A program made the position numbers and the translations under genes. A stretch of 64,000 bases of DNA from Agarivorans sp. Alg241-V36. Lineage in GTDB: Bacteria; Pseudomonadota; Gammaproteobacteria; Enterobacterales; Celerinatantimonadaceae. Positions 62,305 through 64,000 of this stretch are shown piece by piece (the first letter of the stretch is position 1; every line of letters begins with the position of its first letter). Where the stretch lies: contig NZ_UNRE01000005.1 in the NCBI RefSeq assembly GCF_900537085.1, positions 104,541 through 168,540 on the forward strand, read 5' to 3'. A model generated the notes under the pieces. The model did no database searches, was not told the DNA's origin, and saw nothing but the letters and a program-made list of their open reading frames with translations.

Positions 62305-63267
62305 ATGTATTTTGCAAAGTTAAGCCGATTTACGCTTATGGCCGCTTCATTGGCCTTGTCTGTAGCTTCTCAAGCCAGCGTATTAAGTGATTACAACCTT
62401 ATTCTAACCGGCGATTACAACTATCAGGGTGGTGAAGTTGAAGGGCGCACCCTATTAGGTGGCAATTTAAACGCTGCGGGTCATTCACCTACTTTTGCTA
62501 CCCGTGAAACCACGGTGGTAAATAAAGATACCGTGACCGTTGTTGGCGATGTTAACGCGACTAATATCAACCTTAACGCGGGAAGCTTAAGTTATGGCGG
62601 CAGCTATAACGTTAATGGCAATGTTAACCTTAACGGTGGTGGCTCAGCAGTTCAAAGCATCAGCGCAAAGAATCAACTAGATATGCAGGCTACTTTTGTT
62701 GCCGTAGAAGCAGAGCTACGTGCAGACTCTGCTTATTTTGCTGGCCTAACGAGTAACGCAGTATTAAGTGGTAGCCATTTGTCCTATGCCGGTAGTGATA
62801 GCGTGGCGGTGTTTGATGTTGATTTCTCTAGTATCTTCGCCCAAAACAATTCTTTGTCTTTAGATGCAGGTTTAGCTGAAATTGTCATCATAAACGTGTC
62901 TGGAAGCATTGTAGATATTGCTGGTGGTGTAAACCTTACTGGGAACGGCTTTGCCATTGATGCGGGTTTGGGCAACCTTGGCGCTGAGAATATTTTGTGG
63001 AACTTTTATGAAGCTGAGTCTATTGATTTTAATAACTTAGCAACAGTGGGATCGGTGCTAGCCTTAGATGCAGATATTACTGGCGGCGCAGTATTTGACG
63101 GTAGTGTAGCAGCCAAGAGTTACACTGGAGGTAGAGAGTTTCATAGCCATGATTTTGACTGGACGCCTCCTCAAGTCCCTGCTGTAGTCAGTGAAAGTTC
63201 TAGCTTTATGTTGTTTATTTTTGGCTTAGTCTTGGTGTTCGTATCACGTCGCCGCAGTCGTAGCTAA
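62305..63267 (+). CDS. Choice-of-anchor A domain surface protein with PEP-CTERM-like tail
   Basis: A 320-residue exported protein; TAGGAAACG precedes the ATG and a signal peptide (1-25, ending ASQA) is clear. Residues about 26-270 have the choice-of-anchor A pattern: SDYNLILTGDYNYQGGEVEGRTLLGGNL and Asn/Gly-rich beta repeats. The C-terminus has a hydrophobic helix and an arginine cluster (FMLFIFGLVLVFVSRRRSRS), as in PEP-CTERM sorting signals, but PAVVSESS stands where the Pro-Glu-Pro motif is expected. Such proteins are exported with extracellular polysaccharide and processed by exosortase. A terminator follows. Confidence 0.8.
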   Translation: MYFAKLSRFTLMAASLALSVASQASVLSDYNLILTGDYNYQGGEVEGRTLLGGNLNAAGHSPTFATRETTVVNKDTVTVVGDVNATNINLNAGSLSYGGSYNVNGNVNLNGGGSAVQSISAKNQLDMQATFVAVEAELRADSAYFAGLTSNAVLSGSHLSYAGSDSVAVFDVDFSSIFAQNNSLSLDAGLAEIVIINVSGSIVDIAGGVNLTGNGFAIDAGLGNLGAENILWNFYEAESIDFNNLATVGSVLALDADITGGAVFDGSVAAKSYTGGREFHSHDFDWTPPQVPAVVSESSSFMLFIFGLVLVFVSRRRSRS

Positions 63268-63293
63268 ATTTTAGCCCCAAAAAGTTAACTAAA

Positions 63294-63320
63294 AACCTCA
63301 AGTTTACTTGGGGCTTTTTT
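63294..63320 (+). terminator. Terminator after the choice-of-anchor gene
   Basis: CCTCAAG, loop TTTA, CTTGGGG (one G-U pair), C and a T6 run. It lies nine bases before the left end of the IS element. Confidence 0.8.
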
Positions 63321-63369
63321 GATCCTCTTGTCCCGTCCGGAAATAGGTTGACATAAAGAGGACTTCTTT

Positions 63370-63765
63370 ATGACAACACCCATTAACTCAAGCCCTAAGC
63401 GCACACAACGAGATTACACCTTAGCCTTTAAATTAGGTGTCGTAGAGCGCGTCGAAAAAGGCGAAATGACTTACAAACAAGCTCAAGCCCGATTTGGCAT
63501 TCAGGGGCGTTCAACAGTACTGGTTTGGCTCAGAAAACATGGTAGGCTTGATTGGTCAAAACCATTTCAGCATCCCCTTATGCCTAATTCAAAAGAAACG
63601 CCAGCCGAAACAATCAAGCGCCTTGAGCGTGAGTTAGCCGAAGAGAAGCTACGTAACCAAATCCTCAATGGTATGGTCGATATCATGGACAATGAATACG
63701 GAGCGGGCCTTAGAAAAAAGTACTTATCCGGTACATCTGGCAAGCGAAAACCGACAGCGAAATAA
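63370..63765 (+). CDS. IS3-family transposase OrfA
   Basis: A 131-residue helix-turn-helix protein (RDYTLAFKLGVVERVEKGEMTYKQAQARFGIQGRSTVLVWLRKHG) with a C-terminal leucine-zipper-like helix (IKRLERELAEEKLRNQILNGM), as in IS3 OrfA proteins. GAGGAC precedes the ATG. The slippery heptamer A AAA AAG lies at 63714-63720 near its end. Confidence 0.88.
   Translation: MTTPINSSPKRTQRDYTLAFKLGVVERVEKGEMTYKQAQARFGIQGRSTVLVWLRKHGRLDWSKPFQHPLMPNSKETPAETIKRLERELAEEKLRNQILNGMVDIMDNEYGAGLRKKYLSGTSGKRKPTAK
63714..63720 (+). other. Programmed -1 frameshift site of the IS3 element
   Basis: A AAA AAG in the zero frame (codons AGA AAA AAG) is the most efficient bacterial slippery heptamer. After slippage the -1 frame runs open into OrfB (KVLIRYIWQAKTDSEINLAAACR) with no stop, giving the OrfAB transposase. 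Confidence 0.8.
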
Positions 63766-64000
63766 ACCTAGCTGCTGCATGTCGCGCGGCGGGTATTTCA
63801 CGGCAATCTATTTATCAGGCGGTCGCCCGAATGGAAAACCGTAGAGCGACGTTATCGGTCATCAAAGACTGGGTACAGTACTGGCGTAAATATATGCCGC
63901 GATTGGGTGTACGCAAGCTCTACGTGTTGATAAAGCCTAAACTCCTTGAGCACGACATTAAACTTGGACGAGATGGGCTCTTTGCCTATTTGAGACGTGA
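63720..64000 (+). CDS. IS3-family transposase OrfB, N-terminal part (cut by window)
   Basis: In the -1 frame relative to OrfA the sequence reads INLAAACRAAGISRQSIYQ, then ENRRATLSVIKDWVQYWRKYMPRLGVRKLYVLIKPKL, the start of an IS3 OrfB before its DDE integrase core. It has no obvious start of its own, so it is made by the frameshift. The DDE residues lie beyond the window. Confidence 0.8.

Larger units (their letters stand above)
63329..64000 (+). mobile_element. IS3-family insertion sequence, left part (cut by window)
   Basis: The left end probably starts with TGTCCCGTCCGGAAATAGG at 63329; the TG opening and the overlapping orfA/orfB pair with a -1 frameshift are typical of IS3. The right inverted repeat and target duplication lie beyond the window, so the ends are unproven. 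Confidence 0.75.

Noticed and set aside
1..64000. CRISPR arrays, tRNA and rRNA genes
   Set aside because: No regularly spaced direct repeats and no cloverleaf- or ribosomal-like sequence were noticed on either strand; a tRNA search program would be needed to exclude tRNAs fully.

Overview
The window is one contiguous piece of a gammaproteobacterial chromosome, most like a marine member of the Alteromonadales (an Agarivorans-like organism is my best guess; this is inference from gene content, with no database comparison). Pointers are: a divergent MaoP (DUF413)/HdfR pair, YciN, YegD, TcdA and Rep of the enterobacterial/vibrio type; a chloride-dependent secreted alpha-amylase like that of Pseudoalteromonas; and a large secreted DUF5060-type glycoside hydrolase. 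Coding density is high, genes are mostly in short operons separated by clear hairpin terminators, and only the extreme right end (an IS3-family element cut by the window) is obviously mobile.

Layout. 1-3.8 kb: a xylose locus, with xylB flanked by two XylR-like regulators (the left one cut by the window edge). 3.8-6.4 kb: an aspartoacylase-like gene with a DUF1840 gene, then a yybP-ykoY manganese riboswitch in front of a TerC/Alx membrane protein. 6.4-12.6 kb: a long same-strand run, maoP, rimK, M14-type deacylase, small MscS, RimB-like retropepsin, mgtE, corA and (after a gap) a small membrane protein, with hdfR divergent from maoP. 13.6-25 kb: mixed housekeeping and regulatory genes (exported TrbI-like protein, LysR, ABC exporter, PAS-GGDEF cyclase, YegD, lipoprotein, transglutaminase, AraC/GyrI, DMT exporter, YciN).

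25-41.3 kb: a starch/alpha-glucan degradation region: cytoplasmic GH13 alpha-glucosidase, secreted GH13 alpha-amylase, secreted type I pullulanase, a second secreted GH13 alpha-amylase, and a ROK-family repressor. The three secreted enzymes share a repeated WYFRGT-type module of about 80 residues that is probably starch-binding. The amylase and pullulanase promoter regions share a TTAACTATGGA palindrome-like element, a candidate common operator. Embedded in this region is an unrelated sulfur/persulfide module: CoA-disulfide-reductase-rhodanese divergent from a YgaV/BigR/SqrR-type ArsR sensor and two half-size YeeE/YedE transporters, with a cluster of operator half-sites between them.

41.5-57.5 kb: kinase-fold protein, rep helicase, a TetR-MFP-RND efflux operon with two palindromic operators, a chemotaxis receptor, tcdA, a DUF4136 lipoprotein, a second GGDEF cyclase, an acyltransferase, an HNH nuclease and an AlkC-like repair protein. 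57.5-64 kb: the 1,123-residue secreted DUF5060 glycoside hydrolase with twin six-cysteine modules, an orphan periplasmic solute-binding protein, a choice-of-anchor-A surface protein with an unusual C-terminal sorting signal, and the start of the IS3 element with a textbook A AAA AAG frameshift site.

I found no tRNA, rRNA, CRISPR array, prophage or anti-phage system. The least explained items are the RimK writer/eraser-type operon, a minus-strand terminator plus hairpin unit upstream of the ROK gene (small RNA or leader attenuator), the twin-cysteine-module hydrolase, and the shared starch operator.
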